Notes under the pieces: model-generated | Database searches by the model: none | Told to the model about the DNA's origin: nothing | What the model saw: only the letters and a program-made list of their open reading frames with translations | Program-made: the position numbers and the translations under genes | NCBI GenBank assembly: GCA_023105745.1 | Contig: JALGQZ010000003.1 | Location: 46,028,185 to 46,092,184 of the forward strand | Length of the DNA: 64,000 nt | From: Austropuccinia psidii | Taxonomy: Eukaryota; Basidiomycota; Pucciniomycetes; Pucciniales; Sphaerophragmiaceae | Direction of reading: 5' to 3' | Part shown: in pieces, positions 44,891-57,900 of the stretch | Layout of the letters: the number at the start of each line of letters is the position of its first letter | How positions within the stretch are numbered: position 1 is the first letter of the stretch

Positions 44891-47800
44891 TACACTGTCA
44901 TTCATTTAGAGATTATTTTGATTATTTTAATTCATTTCTCCTTAAAATTCATTTTAAAATAACAAAAATCCTTCAGGAGAGTACCATTTAATGTTTGAAT
45001 TAAAATATTGACTATTCAATTGGAACCTTTAACTATTGAAGCAAAAAAAAAACCCACAGTTTATAATTTTATTTTAACCAAAAAAAAATTGAATATTCCT
45101 TTAAATATATTTTTGGATGTTTTTTTTTTGCTTTGAAAAAAAAAATTATACTAAACTAGAAAAAAAAAATTTAAATTTGATTTTAAAGTGTTTTTTTTTT
45201 CAAATTTCTTTTTTTTTAAAAAGTTTTTTTTTTTTTTTCAAGGAATAATTTAACTTTTTTTGAAAAAAAAATAAGAAAAAAAAAATTAATAATAATTTAA
45301 AAAAAAAAAGAAAAAAAAATTTAATAAAAAATAAAAAAAAATTAAAATAAATTTAAATTATTATAAATTCCAATAGAAAAGAACAAATTGAAATAATTTT
45401 TATGATCAACCTTTTTTTTTAAAAAAAAATTAATTTTTTAATTCTTTTTTTGAAAAAGAGTTTTTTTTTTTTTTACAAAAAAAAAAAAAAAAAAATCTTA
45501 AATAGCAAAGGATAAATAAATATAAATAAAAAATAAATTTATTATTAAAATTTTTTTTCTTATTAATAAAATTATTAATTAATTAATTAATTAAATTTTT
45601 CAATTATATAATTTATTTTGTTTTTTTTTGTTTTTTTCTTCATCAAAAAAAAAAAAAAAAAAAAACTCTTCAAAAAACAATAATTCTTAATTGGTTTAGT
45701 TAAATTTTATAATATTTTAAATTAAAATTATTTATTTTTTTTTTTATAAATAAAATTAATAATAATAAAAATTATTAAAGATTTGAAAGAGATTTATAAA
45801 AAAAAAATTGGTTTTATAGAAAAAAAAAGATTTTATTTATTTATAATTATGTATCATTTTAAGTTAAAAAATATAAAAGTTTTTTTTTTTGGGTTTCAAG
45901 GTCTCAATAAGAGAATAAATGGTCACTTTTCATTAAATTATTTATTTCTTAATTTTCTTTACTTTTTTTTTTTTTTAAAAAAAAAAAATTATTTCAGTAT
46001 TAAAACCTTTTCATAATTCCTCTTTTTAAATAATTAGGCCTAAATTTTCCTTTAAATGAGTAGATATTCAGAAATTTTAGAAATTTATTATATCACTTTC
46101 TCATTGAATTTTTTTTGAATTTAAGATTATACATGATATTTTTAATTTAATCATGAATTTTTTTTTTTCATTATTTTTTAACCTCAAGATTTTAATTAAT
46201 AATCTTAAAATATTTTCTGGTATAAATTTTTAAGATTAAATTCTATCTTTCTTAAAGTTAATTTTTTAAAATTAGGTATTTTTGGAATTTGGAATACCAG
46301 ATTTATTGAAACCTATTTCATGCAAATTTTGGGTCATATTTTACCTCAAGGTAAAGACATAATACCCATCTAGCCTTGAAAAATAATTAACATTATTCCA
46401 AATAACCTTAAAGGTCTAAAATTAACCTTAAGTGGGGTTTTGAAGAATTTTGTTGGGAAAAAGTTGAAGAAACTATAAAAAAGGACAAAAAGGGAAATTG
46501 ACGTTTAAGGAAATAGGAAAGAACCTTTTAAAATATGATGAAAAACCTTTAAGAAAAACCATGAAATGTATGATGAAATAGGTGAAAGTTTATGAATTAT
46601 TGAATAGGGAAGGGAAAAAAAGTGTAATTTGGATTATTGGAGAAGTAAAAAGAGGTGGAAAATATTTCTAGGAAAAAAAAAATTAAAATGTTTTTTAAAA
46701 ATTTTATTTTGGAAAATATTTTATAAGATTGATTATTTTTTAAGATTTTAATTTCAGAGGGATGTAAAAAAAATAATTAAAAAATTGGGTCAGGGTTTCT
46801 TTTTTATTTGGAGGGGGAGGTTTTGGAAGGTTTTTTCTCATTAAAGATTTTTTGCTTTTTTGTTTGTTTTTTAATCTAAAAAGGGTCCCAGAGAATTCCT
46901 TGAATTTTTTTTTTATTAAAATTCTTATTTTGTTTTCACAATTGCCTTTTTTTATTTTTATTTATTATTATATTTTTTTTCATAAATCAAAAAAAAAAAA
47001 CAAAAGATATTATAAGAATTCATTCTTTTTTTTTTTTTGTTTTTGAAAAATATATATATTTATATATGTATAATAATTTTTTTCAAATTTAATTAATTCA
47101 AATGTTTTTAAAAATTTCATTTTAAATTTTAATTAAAAAAAGATTCTTTAATTCGAAATCTTTTTCATTAATTAATTTAAATTTATTTAATTTTTTTTTA
47201 ATTAATTATAGAAACCAGTTGTATAATTCTGGTCTGAATGGTTATTAAAAACCTTTTAAATAAAACTCACAAAAATTTCAATTTAATTAGCTTAAAGTTT
47301 TTAATTAACCTTAATAAATAAACATGTCTGAATAACCTTAAACCTAAATTCAAAAAGATGTGGTCCTTGCTCACATAGCCATAAGTGTGAACTCCTTAAT
47401 CCTAAAATTAATCTATGGTTTCCTCCAAAAGAAAATCCTTTAATGATTTCTTACCCATATTCTTCACCAGTTTCTGTGAATTCTTTTCTTAAAAAATTAT
47501 ATTCTAAATTTAAAATCTCACATTACCTCACCAAATAATAATTTGAAAAAAATTACAAATAGAACACCTTACCCCTTCCTACCAAAATAAGGACAGATTT
47601 CTGGTTCATTCTGATTTTTTAGAAAAAGTCTTATATTGATTGAAATCATAGTTAAATATTAATTAATCATTCTGTCTTTAATCATTGTAAAATCCATCAT
47701 TATTTAAAAATTTCTACCATTCATCTTGGTCTTCTGATATTCTATATAAGCTGTAAATTCTAGTATGAAATTGAATTTTACCTAATCAATTAAGACTTAC

Positions 47801-48149
47801 CCTCAGAATCTTTCTATTTAAACCTGTGAGTATTTCCCATTTTTCTTTTATTCTCATAATAAATTTGTTAATTACCTAATTTGTAAAAAAAAAAAAAAAC
47901 GAGGTTAATACATATTGAAAAGTATAGGAAAAGATCTGATCAGCACTAATGAATACAAAGAAAAAGATCTTTTCAATGTAACTGTTAGTGGTGGAGAGAT
48001 TTCTGAATTAATTAATGAAGATGGACATCTGGTAAATTCCAAACAGTTATAATGTATAAAATTTCATTTTTATGACTATTATGAGGTGATTTTGATGGTT
48101 GCTCATGTTGACTACTTTGGAAAATCAAATTAATGGCTTTTTTTAGGGT
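44891..48149. other. A/T-rich region with homopolymer runs, no gene seen
   Basis: From about 45040 to 46015 the DNA is built from runs of A and T of 8-20 bases. A second patch lies at 46850-47090. The rest is A/T-rich without a frame that looks coding. Predicted peptides are rich in F, K, N, I and Y, as chance frames in such DNA are. Confidence 0.6.
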
Positions 48150-50410
48150 CTTACCCCAAATGGTGAGTGGGTTCAAGATAAGAGTTATTTTTGTTATACC
48201 TACCAATGTAGGCACTGCACCTTAAGTAGGAGCAGTAACATCATGAATTTTCTCATTAGAAGCTAATTGAAAGGATTCAAAGTTTTTTGATTGTTGTTTT
48301 ACAACAAAAATACCTCCAATTTGAATGAGAACTTTTCCAAATGTTGTGGGTGCTTTACTAATTTGGAAAGGAAATTCCTGGCTCAATAAACCCCAACCTA
48401 GGTTCCAAATCAGAAGCCAAAGATCAGGGAATTCTAAAAAAAATTCTTGTGGAAATGAGATTCTCCTTCTCTATTTTTGAAACACCCTTTATGCAAAACA
48501 TTTTACACTGTCTATCTCCCACTTTTGTTTTACCAAAACTCTGACAGCTTTCAGCCATGTAAACAGATCTCTATTTCAAATGCAAACAGAAATTAATTGA
48601 TGAGTTTCCCAACCTCCCTCAAAGTACCTACCTTAGTACATAAATTGATTTTTGGACAATAAAAGATCAAATACAGAGTTACATGGCTATGGTAAATCAA
48701 TGGGTTGACCCAATTAAGTATACCTGTTAGAAATTCCTTCTATCTTTTGAGGTGAGTATTTATATTCTTTTTTTCACAAAGAGAGCTGATCCTCTGTGCT
48801 CTTAGACCATTATTGGTTTCCATAAAGGTACGTCCCTTGCATGGAGAATGGCATGGTTCATCAATTGTACAGTATCACTGGTGATAATGCTGCCAAAGAT
48901 TTAGAAATATCCATTGACCTTGAGAACAAATTTCATGGAGTCAATATCAAGTGGCCACTCAATTATTTCTTTCATTGGTGAATCTTTAATGTCTTCAATT
49001 TAGTCACAAAGAACTTATTATTGAATATGGAAGAACTTACCTATAAAGATTATTAGTTCTTTGATTACTAATTATCTCTAGAATTTGAACCCATTGAAGA
49101 TATTAATTACAAAAAACCTCTAACATCTTAAGAATTAAAAGTTGAATCATGGGCCAACTATTTTATATAGGAATCCTCATTTAATTGTTTCTCTATTAAT
49201 ATCCTCCATAAAGAGAGTTGTTAATTCTTAAAATTGATCCTCTTAAAAGTGAAAAAAAATAAATCATTCAATTAATTTACTTTAAAAACACAGGGAAAAA
49301 AAAGTTAAGCCTTTAATCTTTTTATAGACAAAAATATCTCATGTAGGTTAAATATTCATATTGATATCATACCCAGTTTATAACCTCCAAGTGATCTCAT
49401 TGCCTTAACTTTCTCAATTCAACTTTATATGGGCACATGATTTTGCAGGAATTTAGAGATCTGTGCTCTCATATATATGGCTCAGGAAAACAAAAGGATC
49501 TCTTCATTAAAGTATAAAATAAAATGAAATACCAGAAGGTTCTTTAAATAAAACATTGGAATTTTGTTTTCTCACACAAGATCTAGTGAGAATAATATCT
49601 GAAGCTCTTCATCCAATTTTAAACAAATACTCCTTATGGAAAGAATTACTATCTCAGAAAGGAGATATGAAGCTCATATTGGTACTATTTCAAAAAGCCT
49701 TTAATTTATTCCAGTCTAAATCTCCAACTAAACATTTAGTACTACTTTATTATTTTGTGATAATGAAATGATTGGAGAATTATTCTTGTGTTATCCCAAT
49801 TACTTGGCATCATGAATGTTAGGTAGCTCAAAGTAAACTGAAAAAATATTAAAATCTCAAGGTGAAAAATGATGTTATATTGATTTCAACCCTCCTCAAA
49901 TCAAGATATTTCAAAGGGATATTTATGAATTTGAAGGTCCCAGCATAAGAAACAAATTTTATTGTAGGACAGTTAATGAAAAAATGTTGTTACACAATTA
50001 CTTTCATCAGAGCCATGGAATTGGAGGAACAGGCAGATTCTGATTCATCAGATCAAATAAGCAAATCTGACAACAATTATTTTCTTTATCACCTGCATCA
50101 AACTCCTATCAAAACAAATTATGAAACCCCACAATCCCACAAGGATGAAGTGGTTGCTTATCTTCAAAATTTTCATCTGATGTCAAGAGGTGAGCATACA
50201 GTGGATTACTGGAATATAAGAAATCTGATCATGTGTAATGCATAGGCTGTGATACTAATGCCATCCCTCATTGGAAGCATCAAATTGTCACAGGCAATTT
50301 CCCCCTTGTTGGGTAAAATTTTCTTGCAATCTTTGAGCATCCTGGCATTATCAGCTTCAGTCAAACAATTATTTTACCAAAGTGGATGACTCAAGTGTTC
50401 AGCTCATGCC
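48150..50410 (+). pseudogene. hAT-family transposase pseudogene with BED-type zinc finger
   Basis: Remnant of a cut-and-paste DNA transposon, readable in pieces with stops and frame changes. An N-terminal BED-like finger comes first: DKSYFCYTYQCRHC, with Cys codons at 48207 and 48216. A segment near 48480-48560 reads as the HPLCKTFYT-type region. The hAT core motif appears as SITGDNAAK near 48874. Near 49600-49760 comes NKYSLWKELL... LFQSKSPTKHLVL, then KLKKY (49830), a degenerate LLKSRYFK, and the C-terminal dimerisation region DEVVAYLQNFH...DYWNIRNL (50144-50222). Terminal inverted repeats and an 8-bp duplication were not found. hAT identity rests on motif order and spacing. Confidence 0.7.
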
Positions 50411-51491
50411 AGTCTGGGTTCACAAACAATTGCACATCTTACATGCCTGAAGGAGTGGCTCAATGATGAGCAACCGCCTTTTTGAATTAGGTGTGATTTC
50501 ACATCAGATGAGGTTTACTAAGCTATTTAAGGATTGTATGCAAGGGTTTGTTTGTTACAAAATGCAATTCTATTACCTATTGATTGTAATGTTTACTCTT
50601 ATTGAGTACTGTATTATTTCTTTTCTGTAAAAACTGAAACTGAATACTAATTTTAGTATTGTGAGACTTATTAAGTAAAGATCGGCATAGAGTGTGTGTT
50701 GGAAGTTCTTGGAACGAATGAGAATTTAAGCGGTAAAACCTCAAACCGCTTCGGAACCACAATGCCACCCCTGATAGAAACACAAAAAACAAAATGATAT
50801 TATTCCTTTTTGATTTGACCAATTTATTTTCATTAATGGAATGAAGTCGAAAACAATGTCAAATTTTTTTACTTTAAAATTTTAAGAAAGGTTTTCCAAC
50901 TCTTGCAATTCATCAACATTTTAATCTTTACCGTTTTCAAATTTCTTTTCGCCCGAAAGTATTTTTTCTATCTTAAAATGAATCTTATGAAAAAAATTCA
51001 GGGTTGGATGGGATTATATCAGCGTATATGAAAAGTCTTTCTCCTTATGAGGTTTACAAACACATTTCAGTTCTATTGTTTTTGTTTTGACTAACTTTCA
51101 GAGCTTCCTTGAGTCCTTTGATCTATTTACAGGAAAAAGCGAGTTGCTAGATGGACAAATGAAGCTAACCCCCTCTGCCATGTGATATAACCAGAAAAGT
51201 TTCAAACTTTCTCACAAAATGTATGCACTCTTTTTTGGTCAGCTTGGCTTTGCAACTTTGCACTACGGTCCAGACCAATCAATATTCCAAAACAATGCCT
51301 TGGGTGAGACATCATGACCAATCCATATTAAGACCAAGACATACATAACCTTATTAACACCTTTCCTTTTTTTTATAAATCTACACGTTGTTTCAAAAAA
51401 ATTCAGCGGGATAGTAGTGGTAGCGAGTCCCAAACTAAAAAAAAGGTAGCTTTTTCTTCGGAGATACACTTAGGGAGATTCTAAATTTCTC
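50411..51491. other. Intergenic region between hAT remnant and transcription factor gene
   Basis: Base composition rises toward normal genic DNA after about 50650. The transcription factor may have further 3' exons or its 3' UTR here; a frame at 51263-51469 on the minus strand is open but could not be tied to the gene. Confidence 0.4.
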
Positions 51492-53537
51492 TTAATAATG
51501 GTTGACGATGATGGCTTGGTGAGAAAGCGGTTTGGAATGGTAGATTACTTTTTGAGCCAACCAACCCAATCGATTGGCTGGGATTGTAAGTTGAAATTTA
51601 CCGACAGCCTTTATATCGGGTATAGACGCTTGCAGCTGTTGATTGGTATCACTCAATCGTAATGCAGCTAAGGCATCACTTAATTTAGGCATTGACTGTT
51701 CGCCAATGACGTCATCCTCAATCGCAACAAGATTTGAATTGGGCTGATCAATTTTGTTGAAATTATCAAGTAAGCATTGCACTGCTTGTTGATGAGCTAC
51801 AGAGATCCATTCCTCGGAAGTCTTAGCGTTCCAAAGGTCTTCATGGCATGGTAATGGGAGATCAGTGTCGGCCAATGAAAGATTTGAATTTCCAACCATC
51901 TGCAAGGTCGAAATAAGAGCCAAAAAAACTGTGCTATTGATTGATTTAGAGTAAAATTCAACAGCTTTAATGCTTTTGGTAAAATTTGGTAAAATAAGAA
52001 CACAAATATGATGAATTTTACTTACCGTTTATGGCTCTCATATTTTACCCAGGATCTCCAACCAAGTTCAAGGGGTAATTGACCAGTAAAAACCAATTGG
52101 ATATAATCTGGGGCGTTATGAACAAATTTGACCAATCCAAGACTTTTCAAATTCTTTGCAAGGGTTTAAAACAAAAAACAGCTTGAGTACTTGTTTTAAC
52201 AAAATTTGATTGAGGAAAGTCTCCAATACCATCTTACCTCTATCATCTTGGGACAAAATCGAATTGCACGATTTTTTTGAGATTTCAGGCGGCTGAACAT
52301 GCCTAAAAATTGATAAGTTAAGAGAGCTTGAAGTAACTCAAGCCTAAAATCAAACAAGTTTTCTTGGCATTCCTGATACAATGTAGACAATATGAGTCAA
52401 AAACTGAATTATTAACAAAACCTTATTATAGATTAGAAGTCAATTCTTACAAAGTCCTTTTGAACTAGGGGGCGCTTATAGGATAAAGATTGCTCAGTAA
52501 AAGCAATGGCATGTTCTGAATCCTCAACAGCTGCACCAGCTACAGAAAGGGCGTATCCGAGATGAATGGATATATGTCTGAGATGTCAAAACAATGTTAG
52601 TAGTTTCAAACTAGTTATTTTTGTGAAGAACCGCGTACGAAGTACTCAAAGTAGGCACATGAATCATGGGAATGATGGGACACATGACCTGAGTGGCGGT
52701 GCGTACAAAGCGGGACAAGGCACCAATATGGGGTATTGTAAAACCCTGAGCACGTTGACATAAAAAAGCGAGTACCCAAAGATTTGGGTTAAGGTAAAAG
52801 GGGGAGGTTTCGGGAACATCATTGGTAAAGAAGGTGGGATGGCTGTATTTAACGATTGAGGTAGTTGGCTCTCCATAGATAAAAGTTGGATCCTTTGGTT
52901 CGACAAAAGTATCATCATCATAGTCCTCGTCATCCAAAAGATTATAGTTCTGAGTGCGCCCAAAGCTAAAATCAAAGTGAGAGTGGCTTGTTTTGCCGAT
53001 CTGGCTTTCGCATTGATTATTCTTAAGGTTATAATCAGTCTTTTCTGAGAGAGTTTTTTGAAGGGAAGTATTAGAAGACTTGTAGGCCTCTGAGCGGAGA
53101 CTGGAGCCTATACATGATTGAGGGTTTGGATAATTATTGGGATGTTGATGAGAGTAAGGAAAGGATTGAGGAAAGGGAGAGATGAGGTTTTCAGGAAAAG
53201 TTGTGGTAGCTTTATCGTAGGAAGGTTGGAGATAGTCCTGGAAACCATGGATGGTAGTTGAAGAGGTATCGGGTATATTCTTGAAAGGACCGTGAGGCAC
53301 GTTCTTTTTGTTAAGTTTGGTTACCAATTTGGATTTATTATTTGATTGAGTGCCTAGGGTAGTAGTAGTAGTAGTGGTGGTAGTAGTGGTGGTAGTAGTG
53401 GTGATCTGAGTCTTTGGATTGCATTTACGTTTGTGGCGGCTGAGGAGGTCACTTCTTGCGTAGCTTGCACCACAATGACAACTCCAAGGTCTGATTCCAA
53501 AATGTTTTAGCCTCTGATGACGGGTTACATACTCAAG
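51492..53537 (-). CDS. C2H2 zinc-finger / fungal-specific transcription factor, multi-exon
   Basis: Predicted nuclear DNA-binding regulator; its targets are unknown. Exons on the minus strand: 53537-52639, 52577-52451, 52372-52238, 52153-52026, 51933-51492. Phases agree at every junction and the joined frame has 576 codons plus stop. Residues 7 and 12 are the His pair ending a first finger; a second finger follows with Cys20, Cys22, His35 and Cys39. A 15-Thr run is at 46-60 and an acidic stretch (DDEDYDDDTF) comes later. From about 240 the sequence has the order of the fungal-specific transcription factor domain: IIPMIHVPTL, LGYALSVAGAA, LELLQALLTYQFLGMF, ELGWRSWVKYESHKR, then LADTDLPLPCHEDLW and SEEW. 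The start of finger 1 needs an upstream exon. The C-terminus is short for this class, so more 3' exons are possible. Confidence 0.82.
53358..53402. repeat. Thr-coding trinucleotide repeat in the transcription factor
   Basis: Fifteen GGT/AGT triplets (ACC/ACT on the coding strand) encode 15 consecutive Thr just after the zinc fingers. Likely variable in length between strains. Confidence 0.9.
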
Positions 53538-54469
53538 CTAAGATTTTATCCAAGATTTAGAGTGAGAATGATAAAAAAATAAATCAATTAATAAATCAGT
53601 TTTTTATTAGGAGTAAGAAGACTTGAATGATCAAACTAATGTGAGTATAAAAATACAATAAGATTATGAAAAATGGGATTTTATTAATTAATGAATAAAA
53701 TTTTCTGGTTGTGACAAGTCAAAAATGAAAGCAAGGACTACCAACTCTTGAGAAAGTTTTTGAGCATCTGATTGAGTTGATGAATTGATTGATTTATTGA
53801 GATGGATTGGTGGTGGACCAATTAACCAGATCCAAGGTAAAATTTTAAATTTTTTCCAATTTTTGAGGATGATAAGTGATTAAATTTTAATAAATGACCA
53901 AAAAATCATTTCATTAGCTAGCTAATTCATATCAAAAAACCTGAAAGAAAAAAATCAACAAGAAGATCATAAGACCATAAGAAGATATCTAATCAGTCGA
54001 CAAAGAATGATAATTTTAAATTTTTATCATTAAAATCGATTTAGCTAAATTAATATTATATGATAACATAATAATATCTTTCAACCAATTCTATTTACTG
54101 TAATCTAATAACTTTAGAATTTTCTAATCCACTCTTAAATTTTGTTAGATCTAGAAAAGAAATTTCACGGTCTTATCCATAAATAATATTTATTTTGTTT
54201 TTAAAAGGATAAAATCAAATAAATTTTAAATTCATTACAGTCGTCACTTAGATTTTAAGATCAAAAATCAAATTAATTTTACATTCACCAATGAAACAAA
54301 AAAACAAAAAATAAGTCAGGATTAATCTTTCTCAAAAATTTCAAGAATCTGCTTTCAATTAAAATTAAACTTTTCAAAATGCTTTTTATCATATATTGTT
54401 TTAACCAAAAGTAGATTTATGATACCGGACTAATTTTTGAATATTTTGAATATTTATGACTTCACTCAC

Positions 54470-54504
54470 TCTGGGCAAACATGAACACCAGTCTTGTGAA
54501 CCAT
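54470..54504 (-). CDS. Candidate first exon of the zinc-finger transcription factor
   Basis: Minus-strand ATG at 54504 reads MVHKTGVHVCP then GA|GTGAGT, a good donor at 54470/54469. The CP would supply the first Cys of finger 1. Direct joining to the exon at 53537 gives a stop, so a small exon with the second Cys must lie between them; it was not found. The spacing (about 930 bp) is long for this gene. Confidence 0.4.
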
Positions 54505-54667
54505 TTCGAAAACCAAATGAAAATTGGTGGAGGAATCGGTGGAGGGTCTGAGAGTGGAGGTCTGAGAGTTGGGTCAGAGGATGAGAAATTAATGATAAAA
54601 GTTGTAGATTGTCAAAAAAAATAATCTAATTTCCAATTATTTAAGAAGATCAACATCAAACCAATCC

Positions 54668-54692
54668 ATTCGATTCGATTCGATTCGATTCG
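54668..54692. repeat. ATTCG pentanucleotide microsatellite (5 units)
   Basis: Five perfect ATTCG units, upstream of the candidate first exon. Confidence 0.95.
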
Positions 54693-54952
54693 ATTGCACA
54701 TGAAATTACCATAATCGACGCCATTAAAAATTTTAGACTGAGTTGAAAGAATGACGTCATGATCAGTTGATTGCATGGATTCTGATTGTGAATGTGGTCA
54801 ACAGGAAATCGCGCAACTAGTTTCTTGAGTCTTTAATCTTGAGTCTGGATTTAGTCTAGCTCTTGACCACGATGATCTAAATCATCTAAGTTTTAAGTTT
54901 TAGGCTACGAATCTATGATAATGATAAATAAGTATACAGTACTGAATACTGT

Positions 54953-54980
54953 ACAGGACAGGACAGGACAGGACAGGACA
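54953..54980. repeat. GGACA pentanucleotide microsatellite (5 units)
   Basis: Five perfect GGACA units following ACA. Confidence 0.95.
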
Positions 54981-57900
54981 ATTGTACTCTACCACAAACT
55001 TAAACTGAGAAAATCAAGTCATCCTCAAACTAATCATCAATCAACATGTGCCATCGACTTATGGAGCATTCAGTCGACCACGTCAATTGCTTCCTCTCAC
55101 TAATCTACTGTACTGTACACTCTCTATACCGGATATACGGCAAATACTAATACAAGCAGTGCTCTCCTTACTTTGTACTGTACAATTTGCACTGCAGCTT
55201 GAGAATGGCCATCGCACATTTACACAGTACTATACTATACTGTACTTGCTGAGTTCACCACACTCCTAGTCTGGGTATGCACTCGAGTCTGGAGTCTGAA
55301 ATTTGGACTCTGATATCGTATCCCTGCCATAATATATTCATGCGTCTGTAAGCGTTAGTGGATCCGATTCAGTAACGAATCACGAACAGATTTGGTAGCA
55401 GTCTTGGTTATCCGGTACTCAAAATTTCCTCTTGGCAGCCGCCAAAATTGTTGAGCCCCTCCAATACCAAAAGTTAAGGATTTGGTTGAGTGAAGGTATG
55501 TTGTCAATTTTAAAATAAAATTTAATTCACACAAGTCCTTCATCTTACATCGGTATCTTATCATTGACCTCAGTCTAATTTATCATAGCCTCATTCGGAA
55601 GGATCTTCTTACCACAATACTCCCAAATAATACAATACGCAAACGTTGTTGATAAATCAATCATATTTATGGCAGCTATTTTGTTGTTGTTTTTTGTTCT
55701 AAAAGAAAGCTTTAACCCTTACATCATTTACATTAAAGGAGGCATTTAACCCCTCGATCGATAATAACCAGGCCGAATCGTCCAGCGCACAAATAAAATG
55801 CTCGTCAGTTTGAAGACCTCAGTCAAACTCGGAGGAGATAACTTAGCGACTCTTGGCATTTGGAGAAAACTATCAGGTGATGTGATATGTTGTACTGTAC
55901 AAATTTATACCAAAATTAAATAACATAGTTCAACAACATCCACATTCGTTGTTAGGGTCCATCAGGATTTAAAAACCCCTAGTTTGTTTGTATTCGATCT
56001 TAGCTCATGGTCCCCTGAAATCAATCAATATCAACAAACTCGCTTTGAAGATAAGCGTAGCCACTAAAGAATCTTTAAAGTTAATCAAGTTAATATAATT
56101 AAGATATCCACATGGATTGATTGACCTTGATCAAAAGTCAGACTGGCCGCTGCCATGTTGTCTTGATTCAATCAATTAGTCAGCTCAACTGAAATCATAC
56201 ATATCTTGGTTGGATTTAAAAGTACTGTCCTACTGCATTTCAACCTACTATATACTTAACTATCACCCCCTTGTGATGTTGTAGTTACTTTCACATGAAT
56301 CAATTCGGATATTGTTGTAATACAACGCTAACATTCTAATAATTCCAAAAAGTAACATTAAAAATAGCAGTTTAAATTGAAAACACAGGAGGCCTATAGA
56401 AATCGATACTGAATATATATCATATATCACAGCCAAAAAATCAAGAATCTTATTAAAAATCATACTCAATCATTTTGACTTATTGTATTAAATTAAAGGC
56501 CAATGCGGCTGCGCCGTTATTGTGTTATTGTAATGTAATTAAAAAAAAAATCATTTTTGTAAACTTTTGATGATTCTAAGATCATATATTTAGAGGAAAA
56601 CAAGCTATTAAAAATCATATAGGAATTGTGCTTGCTATAGCGAATAGCTTGTAAAACCAGGCATTTGTCACTCACTCAGCCATCTTTGAGTGATCTCATA
56701 AAACTTAAGTCAGATTTTGAAGGTAATGTCTCAATAACCTGAGCCAGAGATTATGAGACCGCTTGAAGCTCATTTTCCAATATATTTAATTTGGCGTTGA
56801 GATTGTGTATGCTGCGCTGGATATCGTACACAACTGTTTTTCTATCCTTGATTATTGGCTATAGGCCAAGCCAATAGGACCAAGTGATTTCCATCAAGCA
56901 ATCAAGGCTCTCCATATACTTGATTAAAAAGGGATAGCCTTCATTCTTACTAAAAACCCAATTTGGTTTGAAATGCTTCCTGCACGAGCCAACATCAGAA
57001 TATATCGAGATGAACTCTCGTTGTACATAACTCTCTGGCATCATCAACCATTGAAATCCAATCCATGATCTTATTTTAATTGTTACCAACATCTAGGGTA
57101 TTGAGAAATGGTAATTTGGGTGCCATGTACATGCCCAATAAAACATATTCTTTAGGTTATCACAGATATCAAGTGTATACATTTTTTATAGTACTCAGTT
57201 TTACTTTTTACAATGGTAACAATATATTTTGCTGGTGTATTGTTTTAGAGAATTAATTCAATAGATTTCGGTTTGGTCTGGAAGACTTATTTAAAGGTTC
57301 ATTGTGACTAGGTGTGTTTGGAACCAGATTTATTTGTGTTAAAGGTTACCCTAACATGTATGTTTCAAGGTCTAAAAGAAATGATGAATGTTCCAAAATC
57401 CATTCATAAATTGTTCTTTATTAGAAATTTGAGGTATTAATAGTCATATAAACCTATAATTAATGATAATTAACTAATCAGTTTAATTTTAAAAAAAAAC
57501 TGAATTTTAACTGTAAAATTAAAGGAAACTGTGTTATAAATTTAAATATGAATATACAGAAATCCATATTCCTTTAATTCATGATTCCAATTTAGAAGTT
57601 TTAATGAATCTAAAAGTTTTTATTGTTTTGGAAAAGAAGCCAAAAAAAAAAAATTTCTCAATTTTAGTCTTGGAGAATTAAATTAAGAAAGCTGTAATTA
57701 ATTATTTATGATTAAGTGTGGAAAGTATTTAGCTTGGAAATATATTTCAAGATACTGTATAAGAGTCTAAGAAACTTGGAGGACAAATCTGGACAAATCT
57801 GTTATTTTATTAATGATTGAGGGTATTCAAAATAAAGATAATAGGGGGTTTCAAACCTTTTAAATCCCAAAATTAAAATCTTGAATTTTTTTTTTTCCTG

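Noticed and set aside
55799..55878. A plus-strand first exon starting MLVSLKTSVKLG with a GTGATG donor
   Set aside because: No downstream exon or family similarity was found, and the donor is weak.
56859..57092. 77-codon minus-strand frame
   Set aside because: It has reasonable composition but no motif, no partner exon and no neighbour linking it to a gene. Left as unassigned intergenic sequence.
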